Assembly (NCBI GenBank): GCA_964441945.1 | Contig: CAYTWB010000008.1 | Span: 8,071-72,070 of the forward strand | Reading direction: 5' to 3' | From: JADGQM01 sp964441945 | Lineage (GTDB): Bacteria > Desulfobacterota > Syntrophobacteria > Syntrophobacterales > Syntrophobacteraceae | DNA: 64,000 bases | Shown here: one piece after another, positions 43,207-51,957 of the stretch | Layout: every line of letters begins with the position of its first letter | Position numbering within the stretch: the first letter of the stretch is position 1 | Made by a program: the position numbers and the translations under genes | Notes under the pieces: generated by a model | The model's database searches: none | What the model was told of the DNA's origin: nothing | Seen by the model: the letters and a program-made list of their open reading frames with translations, nothing else

Positions 43207-44397
43207 CTAAACCCCTTGCCAGGTCGAGTCCAGGAGTCGGGGCATACACAGCTGACAATCCGTGACAGACCCGAAGGAAGCTCTCGCATAATCGTCCAGC
43301 AAAGAGGCGATCAGTTCCCTAACGGAGACGATCTGGTCCACCCGGTAAGCATTCTGGCCTGCAAAGGCGAAACCATGTTTCAGATTCCCCCTCTTAGCGT
43401 GCACCAGAGCCAGAGAGATACAGTAGGGGCTGTCCTTGCAGTTACAGGGGATGAGGCAGTGATACGGGCATCTAAAGGGCTTTTTCTTTCCTCCCTCCAC
43501 ATCATCGATGAACTGGTTTCGAATGGCCCGGCCCAGAAGCCCAAGAGGACTCTTGATGATCGCCATATCCTCCATGTGGGCATTGATGTAGGACTGTTTG
43601 AACCGGATATCGGCATCACACTCGTGAGTGGCAACAAAACGGGTCGCCATCTGGACCCCCGCTGCTCCAAGCTGCAGAAACTTGTGGATATCATTCCCCG
43701 TGTAGACCCCCCCTGCGGCGACCACAGGGATATCTACCTTGTGTTCTTCTTGATAGGGGATAACCGCCTCCACCACTTCAGGGACAAGCTTTTCGAGAGC
43801 GAAATCAGGACTGCCCAGTTGTTCGGCACTGAAGCCAAGATGCCCTCCAGCCAGCGGCCCCTCAACCACAAAGGCATCCGGAAGGCTGTCAAACTTTGAC
43901 AGCCACCTCTTGCAGATGGCCTTGGCTGCCCTTGCAGAAGAGATGATCGGAACGAGTTTGGTCTTGAAGCCGTCCTTCAGATACTTGGGTAGATCCAGAG
44001 GAAGACCTGCACCGGAAAAGATGATGTCAATTCCCTCCTCTATGGAAGTCCTGACCATGTCGGCAAAATTCGTCAGGGCGACCATGATATTGACTCCAAG
44101 GATTCCGTCAGTTGCATCCCTGGCCTTTCTGATCTCATTTCTCAGAGCTCTGATGTTTGCCTCTCTGAAATTGATGCAAATATCCCTCTCGTTTGCACCG
44201 ATCAATGCGGCAGCAATTACCCCGACTCCCCCCTCGTTGGCAACCGCTGAAGCCAGCCCCGAAAGGGAAATGCCAACCCCCATTCCACCCTGGATAATGG
44301 GAATTTTTGCGACCAGATCTCCGATTTTCAATTTGGGAATTGTCAACGTATCAGCTCCCGGAATAAGGGTTGTACACACTACAGGTTCATGGTCCAT
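43207..44397 (-). CDS. Nitronate monooxygenase (2-nitropropane dioxygenase family) with Cys-rich insert
   Basis: A 396-residue FMN-binding TIM-barrel protein: PIIQGGMGVGISLSGLASAV, GVNIMVAL, GPLAGGHLG, VAAGGVYTGNDI and GVQMATRF. It differs from the standard form in a Cys-rich stretch CPYHCLIPCNCKDSPYC in the C-terminal part, which could hold an iron-sulfur cluster or zinc; such NMO-like proteins are common in anaerobes and may not act on nitronates. It heads a two-gene unit with DUF39. The start codon is followed by no strong ribosome site upstream. Confidence 0.85.
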   Translation of the reverse strand: MDHEPVVCTTLIPGADTLTIPKLKIGDLVAKIPIIQGGMGVGISLSGLASAVANEGGVGVIAAALIGANERDICINFREANIRALRNEIRKARDATDGILGVNIMVALTNFADMVRTSIEEGIDIIFSGAGLPLDLPKYLKDGFKTKLVPIISSARAAKAICKRWLSKFDSLPDAFVVEGPLAGGHLGFSAEQLGSPDFALEKLVPEVVEAVIPYQEEHKVDIPVVAAGGVYTGNDIHKFLQLGAAGVQMATRFVATHECDADIRFKQSYINAHMEDMAIIKSPLGLLGRAIRNQFIDDVEGGKKKPFRCPYHCLIPCNCKDSPYCISLALVHAKRGNLKHGFAFAGQNAYRVDQIVSVRELIASLLDDYARASFGSVTDCQLCMPRLLDSTWQGV

Positions 44398-44739
44398 TTC
44401 TCATTGCATTTTCGGCTTGTCTGAAAATATCAGGCATTGGCGCCGGAGACAAATGCTAAGGAAGGGCCGAACCTCACCAGTCATTGGGGACGTTTCCTTC
44501 AGGCCTGGGACCTTCCAGAGACCCCTCCTCCTATTATGAGAAACACCGGCTCGAGTAACCGTGGCCGGCCCGAAGAAGGAGCATTGGACATATCGGCAGA
44601 CTTCCCATCGTACAACCTGAGCTGTTTGGGAGTAGCCGTTCAGGGGCTTGAGAGGCCTGCCCCGATAAAACAAAAAAGCCGGAGGTCTTCTCCGGGCAGT
44701 ACTCCTTTGGTAAGGTTGTCAAGTTGCCCAACCGTGACA
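44398..44739. other. Intergenic region between the cold-shock gene and the nitronate monooxygenase gene
   Basis: About 340 bases without a gene. It contains the minus-strand terminator of the cold-shock gene at 44672-44697. Promoters for the nitronate monooxygenase/DUF39 unit should lie between the terminator and 44398, but no clear one was identified. Confidence 0.5.
44672..44697 (-). terminator. Terminator of the cold-shock gene
   Basis: On the minus strand CCGGAG-AAGAC-CTCCGG is followed by C and six T. It lies about 45 bases after the cold-shock gene stop. Confidence 0.8.
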
Positions 44740-44940
44740 CTACAACTTTTTTACTCTGACCGCCTGAGGCCCTTTGGTGCCCCTTTCCTCATCGAAGCTG
44801 ACCCGTTCGCCTTCTTCCAGACTCTTAAACCCCTGTCCCTCAATGCCGCTGTGATGGACAAAAAGTTCCTTCCCATCGTCGGCAATGATGAAACCATAAC
44901 CTTTTTTTGGATCAAACCACTTCACTCGACCTTCCGCCAT
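44740..44940 (-). CDS. CspA-family cold-shock protein
   Basis: A 66-residue OB-fold protein with RNP1 KGYGFI and RNP2 ELFVHHS motifs and the usual GRVKWFDPKKGYG start. It binds single-stranded RNA or DNA. A promoter near 45082-45109 gives an approximately 135-base leader, as is common in cold-shock genes, and a terminator follows at 44672-44697. AAAGGAC precedes the ATG. Confidence 0.96.
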   Translation of the reverse strand: MAEGRVKWFDPKKGYGFIIADDGKELFVHHSGIEGQGFKSLEEGERVSFDEERGTKGPQAVRVKKL

Positions 44941-45081
44941 AATGCATGTCCTTTCGAAGTTAATAAGTCTTTTATCCAGGTGCGTTACTTTGGAGCTACT
45001 CCAGAACCGCTCAGCTCAGGCGAAAGACCGATTCCTCCGTCAATTCAAAAACAGCGAACCGCTTAGCCCTCTAGCTTGCGG

Positions 45082-45109
45082 AATATAGCCCATTTCGATG
45101 AAAAGGCAA
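45082..45109 (-). promoter_or_regulatory. Sigma-70 promoter of the cold-shock gene
   Basis: On the minus strand TTGCCT (45109-45104) and TATATT (45087-45082) are separated by 16 bases. The start of transcription near 45076 would give a leader of about 135 bases, fitting the long leaders of cspA-like genes. Confidence 0.6.
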
Positions 45110-45208
45110 GAACTCTAGGGCCCATCGCAGATCTTGGGAGAAAACACCCACGTTTCCTTCTGTCTGCAATGAGCCGGGAATCTGCACTCGTGCTGTGGAC
45201 GACGTGAG

Positions 45209-45802
45209 CTACGGCTTCTCAACCACAACGGCCAGCGCCTCCGTGAACCGCAGGGTGACCTCGTCCCCTTTTTTCACCTCTTTGAGGTTCTTTACGCTCT
45301 TATTGATTTTGAAAGTCTTTGAGTTACCTTGAGGTCCTTTAAGAGTCACCGTTCGTTGTTTGTAATCGATCGCCTCGATCTTTGCGGTGATTGTCTGAGT
45401 GTCTGCCATGAACACCCCTGGTTTTGCCCCTTTGGGTGCCAGTGCAATGGTCTCGGTTTCGTCGGCGCTCGGTGGTGCATCCGACTTTCTGACAAAGAGC
45501 GCGAGTTCTTCCACAAAGGTAGCCCTGACCTTATCGCCCACTGCGATCTGGTCAAAATTCACCACTTCTTTGGGCACCTTGAAGGTCTTCGTTTTTCCGT
45601 CAGGCCATTTGAGCGTGACGGAGCGCCTGGCGGCATCAATGGCATCCACCGTGGCCGTCTCTGTGACCGTCACGACCTTTACCGCCCCCGGTTCCTTCGC
45701 TTTCTTCTTGCCCGATTTCCCGGCCTTGTCGGCAGCGATCGCAAACGGTGCAAACGCTATGACCAGCGCAAGGATCATAACCACTGACAGAAATCTTCTC
45801 AT
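45209..45802 (-). CDS. Exported protein with two tandem repeats, unknown function
   Basis: A 197-residue protein with a signal peptide (MRRFLSVVMILALVIAFAPF...AIAAD). The mature part has a Lys-rich linker and two copies of an approximately 60-residue unit: in the first TATVDAIDAARRSVTLKWPD to VGDKVRATFVEELAL, in the second ITAKIEAIDYKQRTVTLKGP to KGDEVTLRFTEALAV. The pattern suggests small beta-barrel (OB-like) domains. AGGAGG lies upstream of the ATG at 45802. Located in the periplasm by prediction; the partner is unknown. Confidence 0.75.
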   Translation of the reverse strand: MRRFLSVVMILALVIAFAPFAIAADKAGKSGKKKAKEPGAVKVVTVTETATVDAIDAARRSVTLKWPDGKTKTFKVPKEVVNFDQIAVGDKVRATFVEELALFVRKSDAPPSADETETIALAPKGAKPGVFMADTQTITAKIEAIDYKQRTVTLKGPQGNSKTFKINKSVKNLKEVKKGDEVTLRFTEALAVVVEKP

Positions 45803-45899
45803 GCCATGCCTCCTGATTGGTGTAAACTCCTGCAATAAACCCGCTCGACTCTCCTGACGATCATGGAAAAGCGGCCTGGAATCAACGATATCTACTGTC

Positions 45900-47024
45900 T
45901 CATCCTTTGAGGGCCTCGTCAACCGGTATGTAGCATTCACCGAGGCCGAGGGCTTCGGCCACCGGTCTGAAGGTGATGTGATGCCTATGCAGGTTCAGGC
46001 CCCTTTTGAGAGCCGGGTTCTCCTGACACGCGTTGGTCAGTCCCTTGTTCGCCAGCTGCAGTCCATACCTGACGGTGCAGTTGTTTAGAGCGAACGTTGA
46101 AGTGCGGGCGTACGCTCCGGGCATATTGGCAACGCAATAATGGATGATATCGTCAACCACATAAATGGGGTCCCCATGAGTGGTCGGATGTGAAGTCTCG
46201 GTACAACCGCCCTGGTCGATGGCCACATCCACAATGACCGATCCCGGCTTCATGATCTTCAGATGGTCCCGTGTGATGAGCCTGGGGGCCCTGGACCCGG
46301 GAATCAGCACGGCTCCAATCACCAGATGCGCCTCACATAACAACTTTTCCAAGGAATGGCTGTCGTTGTAAAGAGGGATCACATTGGCAGGCAGGATATT
46401 GCCAAGGTGCTCCAGGAGGTTCAGATTAATATCCAAAATCGTTACGATTGCCCCGAGCCCCGCTGCCACTCTTGCCGCATTGCTTCCTACCGTGCCGCCC
46501 CCGATAACGAGCACATTGCCTGGAGCAACCCCAGGGACTCCAGGCAGCAGGTTTCCACGCCCGCCCATGATTCTGCCCAGATAGTGCGCTCCGACGATTG
46601 GGGCCATCCTCCCGGCCACTTCGCTCATGGGCTTCAGCAGCGGCAGGCTTCCATCCGCTTCCTGGACCGTTTCATAAGCGAGAGCGCTGATTCCGCGCTC
46701 GAGGCAAGACCGGGTGAGCTGCTCATCGGCAGCAAAATGGAAATAGGTGTAGATCAGCTGGCCGAGCTTCATTCGTGAAAGCTCTTCAGAGAGCGGCTCC
46801 TTGACCTTGACGATCATATCCGCGGTCTGCCAGACATCGGCGGCATTGTTCAATATCTTAGCGCCGGCTGCTGTATATTCGCCGTCTCGTATTCCGGAAC
46901 CTAGACCGGCATTGCTTTCGATGTATACCGTGTGTCCCGCATCGACATAGGATTTTACCGTTGCCGGTATCAATCCGACACGATATTCATGGTTCTTTAT
47001 TTCTTTCGGGCATCCGATCTTCAC
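45900..47024 (-). CDS. ald: Alanine dehydrogenase
   Basis: A 374-residue enzyme: CPKEIKNHEYRVGLIPATV, the substrate-binding NHEYR arginine, LPLLKPMSEVAGRM, VIGGGTVGSNAARVAAGLGA (NAD) and a DQGGCTETSHPTTH segment identify Ald, which reversibly deaminates alanine to pyruvate and ammonia. GTG at 47024 gives VKIGCPKEIKN, behind GAGGAG; an ATG at 47051 would add nine residues without a good ribosome site. It is divergent from the liv operon with 160 bases between, suggesting shared control. Confidence 0.95.
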   Translation of the reverse strand: MKIGCPKEIKNHEYRVGLIPATVKSYVDAGHTVYIESNAGLGSGIRDGEYTAAGAKILNNAADVWQTADMIVKVKEPLSEELSRMKLGQLIYTYFHFAADEQLTRSCLERGISALAYETVQEADGSLPLLKPMSEVAGRMAPIVGAHYLGRIMGGRGNLLPGVPGVAPGNVLVIGGGTVGSNAARVAAGLGAIVTILDINLNLLEHLGNILPANVIPLYNDSHSLEKLLCEAHLVIGAVLIPGSRAPRLITRDHLKIMKPGSVIVDVAIDQGGCTETSHPTTHGDPIYVVDDIIHYCVANMPGAYARTSTFALNNCTVRYGLQLANKGLTNACQENPALKRGLNLHRHHITFRPVAEALGLGECYIPVDEALKG

Positions 47025-47075
47025 GAAGCTAATATCTCCTCTTGAAAGCATTTCAGGTCACAACATTGCAGCAAT

Positions 47076-47095
47076 CACAATTGACATGAATTGTG
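47076..47095. promoter_or_regulatory. Candidate operator in the ald-livK intergenic region
   Basis: A perfect 7-base inverted repeat CACAATT-GACATG-AATTGTG. It overlaps a TTGACA (47081-47086) that could be a livK -35, about 100 bases before livK, with a weak TATGAG -10 19 bases downstream. A repressor or activator binding here could control both divergent units. Confidence 0.45.
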
Positions 47096-47187
47096 TTTTG
47101 TGATGTATGAGCATCTTACCTGAGTTTTCATAAAGTTCCAGAGGTTTCTGTACCCGTTACGAGTTATTCGAACAGAGGAGGAGTCGT

Positions 47188-48360
47188 ATGCGAAGACGTT
47201 TCATGCTGGTTGCCCTGGTTGTTTTTTCATTCATGCTTACCGCACTGTTTTCTCTGAGTCATGCCCAGACCATCAAGGTTGGCTTTAACATTGAACTCAC
47301 CGGAGATATTCCGAAGGTCGGGGAGAGTTCGAAGTTCGCCGCAGAAATGCTCAAGGAAAAAATCAATGCAGCTGGTGGTATTAAGGCCGGAGACAAGACC
47401 TATAAGCTGGACTTCATCTATGAAGACAATGAGGCCAAAGCTGAGTCGGCCACCTCCTCCGCATTGAAACTGATCACCCAGGACCAGGTGCTGGCCGTTA
47501 TCGGACCGAACGCCAGCAAGCAGGCTATCCCCGCGGGAGAGGTCTGCAACGCCAACAAGACCCCCATGGTTTCCCCCTGGTCGACCAATCCCAAAACTAC
47601 AGAAGGCCGCCCTTACGTGTTCCGGGCGTGCTTCCTGGATCCTTTTCAGGGACCGGTTGCAGCCAAGTTTGTAACGGAGGAATTTAAAGTCAAGAAGGCG
47701 GCGGTACTCTATGACATTGCCAGCGACTATCCCAAAGGCCTCGCCGAGTATTTCAAAGACGCCTTTGAAGCGATCCACGGTGCGGGATCGGTGGTTGCTT
47801 TCGAGACCTTCACCACCAAGGATAAGGATTTCAGTGCGCAGCTCACCAAGATTGTCAATTCCGGAGCAGATGTGCTCTTTACGCCGCAGTACTATGATGA
47901 AGTCCCCCTGATTGTAAAACAGGCCCAGGAACTGGGCTGGAAGAAACCGATCATGGGAAGTGACAGTTGGGGATCAGCCGAGTTGATGAACCTTTGCGGC
48001 GATGCCTGCAAGGGATACTTCTTCAGCACCCACTACGCGGCTGCCGGGGCCAAGGATGCTACCAAGGAGTTCATCGACCAGTACAAGGCAAAATATCAGT
48101 ATGTTCCCGACGATGTTGCCGCGCTCACCTGGGATGCAACCCGGTTGCTGCTCCAGGCGATCCAGAATACAGGCGGCTTGAGCGGGTCTCTTGACAAGGA
48201 TCGTGATGCCATAAGGGAGCAGCTGGCGAAGATCACGGACTTTGACGGTATTACCGGGAAGATGACCTTTAAGGCCCACGGGGACCCCATCAAGTGTGCT
48301 GTGGTGGTTAAGATCAGCGCAAACGGTGAGTTCGAGTTCTTTAAGTCGGCCTGTCCCTGA
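47188..48360 (+). CDS. livK: Branched-chain amino-acid ABC transporter, substrate-binding protein
   Basis: A 390-residue periplasmic type I binding protein. The N-terminal signal (RFMLVALVVFSFMLTALFSL, cleaved near SHA-QT) is followed by IKVGFNIELTGDIPKVGESS and AVIGPNASKQAIPAGEVCN, typical of LivJ/LivK. Ligand is probably a branched-chain or other neutral amino acid; the family also binds amides and urea. It heads livHMGF and lies divergent to alanine dehydrogenase. GAGGAGGAG precedes the start. Confidence 0.92.
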   Translation: MRRRFMLVALVVFSFMLTALFSLSHAQTIKVGFNIELTGDIPKVGESSKFAAEMLKEKINAAGGIKAGDKTYKLDFIYEDNEAKAESATSSALKLITQDQVLAVIGPNASKQAIPAGEVCNANKTPMVSPWSTNPKTTEGRPYVFRACFLDPFQGPVAAKFVTEEFKVKKAAVLYDIASDYPKGLAEYFKDAFEAIHGAGSVVAFETFTTKDKDFSAQLTKIVNSGADVLFTPQYYDEVPLIVKQAQELGWKKPIMGSDSWGSAELMNLCGDACKGYFFSTHYAAAGAKDATKEFIDQYKAKYQYVPDDVAALTWDATRLLLQAIQNTGGLSGSLDKDRDAIREQLAKITDFDGITGKMTFKAHGDPIKCAVVVKISANGEFEFFKSACP

Positions 48361-48489
48361 GTTGACCCCATGGGGACCGGCTTTTCATCACTAGAGAGGC
48401 GCAGAGGATACAAACGGTTCTGATTGAAGGCGGGAAACAATTCCCGCCTTCGCACATCCTGTGCTGAGGTCGAAAAGGAGGAGGAATTC

Positions 48490-49422
48490 TTGTTTGTTCA
48501 GAGTTTTCTCCAAAATCTCTTGAATGCCCTGCAGTGGGGGAGTTTCTACGCCCTCATTGCGTTGGGATATTCCCTGGTATACGGTGTGCTCCTCCTCATC
48601 AACTTTGCCCACGGCGATATCTTCATGGTGGGCGCGTACATCGGGTTTTTCCTGGCAACCCTCCTCCTGGGACAGAGTTTTTCCCTGTTCCCGTTCCAAC
48701 TCTCTCCGACGACTGTCTTCGTCATCACCCTTTTGCTGACGATGGTACTGACCTCCGGCGTCGGAGTCACACTCGAACGGGTAGCGTACCGGCCTTTGCG
48801 GCGCAAGGGGGCATCCCGCCTCTACGTGGTGATAACGGCGCTCATGTGCGGCCTCATCCTTGAAAACGGCAACCTGGCCCTTTTTGGGGCCAACCGCCGG
48901 ATGTTCCCCGAGCTGATTCCCAAGGCCATTTATACGATCTGGGGGGTGACTTTCACGAACGTTAAAATCCTGGTTATTGTGGCGACCATCCTGGTTTTTC
49001 TGCTGCTGGAAGCCATTGTGCGCAAAACCAGGATGGGCATGGCCATGCGAGCCATTTCGTACGACCGGATGGCGGTGCCGCTGATGGGCATCCCGCTGGA
49101 TACCGTGATTGTCTTTACTTTCATCCTTGGCTCGTCCATGGCCGCTCTGGCAGGAATCCTCTTTGCTACGGCCTATCCGGTCCTGGAACCTTACATGGGT
49201 GCCCTCGTTGGATGGAAGGCATTTATTGCCGCGGTGATCGGCGGGATCGGGGAGATTCGAGGTGCCTTTGCGGGTGGCTTTCTCCTTGGGTTTGTGGAGA
49301 TTTTTGTTGCTGCATTCTTCCCGTCTACTCTGCGGGACCTCATCGCCTTCAGCATTCTTCTGATCTTTCTGAGTATCAAACCGACGGGCATGTTCGGAGT
49401 CGCCCGGGCGGATAAAATCTGA
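48490..49422 (+). CDS. livH: Branched-chain amino-acid ABC transporter permease LivH
   Basis: A 310-residue membrane protein with eight or more hydrophobic segments. ALQWGSFYALIALGYSLVYG and the NFAHGDIFMVGAYIG sequence are LivH signatures, as is AVIGGIGEIRGAFAGG late on. A TTG start at 48490 follows the very strong AAAAGGAGGAGG; the upstream frame to 48424 is leader. It forms the inner-membrane pore together with LivM. Confidence 0.93.
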   Translation: MFVQSFLQNLLNALQWGSFYALIALGYSLVYGVLLLINFAHGDIFMVGAYIGFFLATLLLGQSFSLFPFQLSPTTVFVITLLLTMVLTSGVGVTLERVAYRPLRRKGASRLYVVITALMCGLILENGNLALFGANRRMFPELIPKAIYTIWGVTFTNVKILVIVATILVFLLLEAIVRKTRMGMAMRAISYDRMAVPLMGIPLDTVIVFTFILGSSMAALAGILFATAYPVLEPYMGALVGWKAFIAAVIGGIGEIRGAFAGGFLLGFVEIFVAAFFPSTLRDLIAFSILLIFLSIKPTGMFGVARADKI

Positions 49423-49438
49423 GAACCGGGACCGGACG

Positions 49439-50464
49439 ATGCGGCGCTTCTCTTCTGCCATTCTCTATATACTTTTTTGCCTGCTGATGATTGCAGCCAC
49501 CAGAGGCAACTGGATCAATGCCTACCTTCAGCTGGTTGTCATGTTTATTGGCATCAATGTCATCCTTTCCGCCTCGCTCAATCTGATCAACGGCTACATG
49601 GGTGAGTTCTCTGTTGGTCATGCCGGTTTCATGGCAGTTGGGGCCTACGTTACGTCTGTCTTGAACGTCTGGTTTTTTACCTCGACGCCGATCTTCGGAC
49701 CGGCCCTTATGGGACCTTCGAAGGCCCTGTATCTATTCCCTCTTACCTTGCTGGCCGGAGGGGTGGGAGCGGCCCTGGTGGGATTGCTCGTTGCCATACC
49801 CTCATTTCGAACGCGTGGCGACTACCTGGCGATCATTACCCTGGCGGTGAACTATATCGTCAAAAGCTCCATCGAGAACATGCAGGTGATCGGTGGGGCC
49901 CGCGGTTTTATGGGAATGTCGAACATTGTCAACGCCATGAAGGATGCGGTGAATCTCCCGTGGGTGATGATCTGGACCCTGATCTCCGTGGGGTTTACGG
50001 TCCTGGTTATCTATCGTTGCATGAATTCCACTTATGGAAAGGGAATCGTGGCCATTCGCGACGACGAGATTGCTGCGGAGATCATGAGTGTGGACACCCG
50101 GCGCATGAAGGTCGTAGCCTTTATGCTCTCATCGGGAATGGCGGGCGTTGCCGGGGGATTGTTCGCCCATGTCCTCGGATATATCAACCCAGGCACGTTT
50201 ACGATTATGAAGTCTACCGAAGTCCTCGTCATGGTTTACCTGGGAGGTATGGGATCGCTCAGCGGTTCGATCCTCAGTGCCGTGGGCCTCACCGTGATCC
50301 TCGAGCTCTTTCGTCCCCTCCAGGTCGCCAAATGGGTTGTCGTCCCGCTGCTCCTCATCCTGCTCATGTTTTTTCGGCCGGAAGGCATTATGGGAGGCCG
50401 CGAGCTGACCGACGTCTTCCCCAGACTGCGCAAGTGGTTCTCTCCACAGGAGAAACGAGCCTAG
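49439..50464 (+). CDS. livM: Branched-chain amino-acid ABC transporter permease LivM
   Basis: A 341-residue permease with about ten membrane spans. LNLINGYMGEFSVGHAGFMAVGAY and FRTRGDYLAIITLAV are typical of LivM, as is VYLGGMGSLSGSILSA in the C-terminal half. The spacing to livH is 16 bases, and livG begins at the base after the livM stop. Confidence 0.94.
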   Translation: MRRFSSAILYILFCLLMIAATRGNWINAYLQLVVMFIGINVILSASLNLINGYMGEFSVGHAGFMAVGAYVTSVLNVWFFTSTPIFGPALMGPSKALYLFPLTLLAGGVGAALVGLLVAIPSFRTRGDYLAIITLAVNYIVKSSIENMQVIGGARGFMGMSNIVNAMKDAVNLPWVMIWTLISVGFTVLVIYRCMNSTYGKGIVAIRDDEIAAEIMSVDTRRMKVVAFMLSSGMAGVAGGLFAHVLGYINPGTFTIMKSTEVLVMVYLGGMGSLSGSILSAVGLTVILELFRPLQVAKWVVVPLLLILLMFFRPEGIMGGRELTDVFPRLRKWFSPQEKRA

Positions 50465-51241
50465 ATGTCACTTCTGGAAATCAAAGATCTCACCCACTTC
50501 TTCGGGGGGCTCCGAGCGGTCTATAACTTCCAACTCAGCCTGAACGGCGGCGAGCTCCTCGGGCTCATCGGTCCGAACGGAGCGGGCAAGACCACCATTT
50601 TCAATCTGGTATCGGGTTTCTATCGGCCCGCTGAGGGAGAGGTCCTCTTTCACGGCAAAAGCATCGTTGGGCTGCGTCCCCATGCGGTCACCAACCTCGG
50701 GATGGCGCGAACCTTTCAAAACATCAGGCTTTGGAACAGTCTCACCGTATTCGAAAATCTGTGTATCTCCCAGCATTACCACCTGGGTTATGGCCTGCTT
50801 GGGACCATCCTGCAGAGTCGACGATATCGTCTGAGCGAACAACAGGTCCGAAAAACGGCGGAAGAACTCCTGGAGATTCTCGACCTGCGCCATTATGCCG
50901 AGGAATACCCAAAGAACTTGCCCTATGGCCTCCAGCGCCGGGTCGAAATCGGTCGAGCCCTCTCCATCCGCCCGCAGCTCATCCTGCTTGACGAACCCGC
51001 GGCCGGTATGAACCCCGGTGAAGTGGATCAACTGATCGAGCTGGTGCGATGGATCCGGGACGAATTCAAGGTGACCATCTGGCTCATCGAGCATCACATG
51101 CGTGTCGTGATGAATGTGTGTGAATGGATCAAGGTCCTGGACTTCGGAGAGACCATTGCGGAAGGGCCACCGGCGGTGGTAAGGCAGAATCCACGGGTGG
51201 TTCAGGCTTATCTGGGAGACGAAGAGCCGACCTATGCTTGA
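50465..51241 (+). CDS. livG: Branched-chain amino-acid ABC transporter ATPase LivG
   Basis: A 258-residue ABC ATPase with Walker A GPNGAGKTTIFNL, the LivG-type YGLQRRVEIGRAL signature region (in place of LSGGQ) and Walker B LILLDEPAAGMNP, followed by the H-loop IEHHM. It overlaps livF by eight bases. Confidence 0.94.
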   Translation: MSLLEIKDLTHFFGGLRAVYNFQLSLNGGELLGLIGPNGAGKTTIFNLVSGFYRPAEGEVLFHGKSIVGLRPHAVTNLGMARTFQNIRLWNSLTVFENLCISQHYHLGYGLLGTILQSRRYRLSEQQVRKTAEELLEILDLRHYAEEYPKNLPYGLQRRVEIGRALSIRPQLILLDEPAAGMNPGEVDQLIELVRWIRDEFKVTIWLIEHHMRVVMNVCEWIKVLDFGETIAEGPPAVVRQNPRVVQAYLGDEEPTYA

Positions 51242-51953
51242 AGTGGAAAACCTGCATGTGCGTTATGGGAATATCGAGGCGCTCCACGGTATCTCCTTTC
51301 GAGTCGACGAAGGAGAGATGGTGGCTTTGCTGGGAGCGAACGGGGCCGGGAAATCGACGACCCTTATGAGCATCATGCGGCTGCCTCCTCCGGAAGGTCC
51401 AGTGGTGACCAGCGGTCGAATCACTTTTAACGGGACTGACCTGGTACCCGTCGCGGCACACAACATCGTGGTGAAGTTTGGAATCGGCCTGGTCCCGGAA
51501 GGAAGACATATCTTCGGCAACCTGACGGTCCTCGAAAACCTCAAACTGGCGACCTATGCCCGCAAGGATGCGGTGAAGATCGCTCACGATTATGAGCGCG
51601 TCTTTTCGCTTTTCCCCCGTCTTGCGGACCGCAAACACCAGCGGGGTGACACCCTGAGCGGCGGGGAGCAGCAGATGCTCGCCATGGGAAGGGCGTTCAT
51701 GACAGGCGTCCGGTTCATTCTGCTCGATGAACCCTCGATGGGCCTGGCCCCGTTTCTTATGCAGGAGCTCTTCCGTGTACTCAAAGAACTGAACAATGCC
51801 GGAACGACGATCCTCGTTGTTGAACAGAACGCCCGCATCGCTCTGAAATATGCTCACCGGGCCTATGTCCTGGAAGCGGGGCAGGTCGTGGTGCAGGGAG
51901 AGGCAGAGGACCTGGCCCGAAACCCTGAGATTCAGAAGGCCTATCTGGGTTGA
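51234..51953 (+). CDS. livF: Branched-chain amino-acid ABC transporter ATPase LivF
   Basis: A 239-residue ABC ATPase with Walker A GANGAGKSTTLM, the signature LSGGEQQMLAMGRA and Walker B FILLDEPSMGLAP, the H-loop VEQNARIAL. It pairs with LivG. Its stop is followed after four bases by the serA start, so serA is translationally linked. Confidence 0.94.
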   Translation: MLEVENLHVRYGNIEALHGISFRVDEGEMVALLGANGAGKSTTLMSIMRLPPPEGPVVTSGRITFNGTDLVPVAAHNIVVKFGIGLVPEGRHIFGNLTVLENLKLATYARKDAVKIAHDYERVFSLFPRLADRKHQRGDTLSGGEQQMLAMGRAFMTGVRFILLDEPSMGLAPFLMQELFRVLKELNNAGTTILVVEQNARIALKYAHRAYVLEAGQVVVQGEAEDLARNPEIQKAYLG

Positions 51954-51957
51954 AGTG

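Noticed and set aside
48391..49461. A 356-residue minus-strand frame opposite livH.
   Set aside because: Its composition (His-, Gln-, Asp-rich) is the antisense image of a hydrophobic membrane protein.
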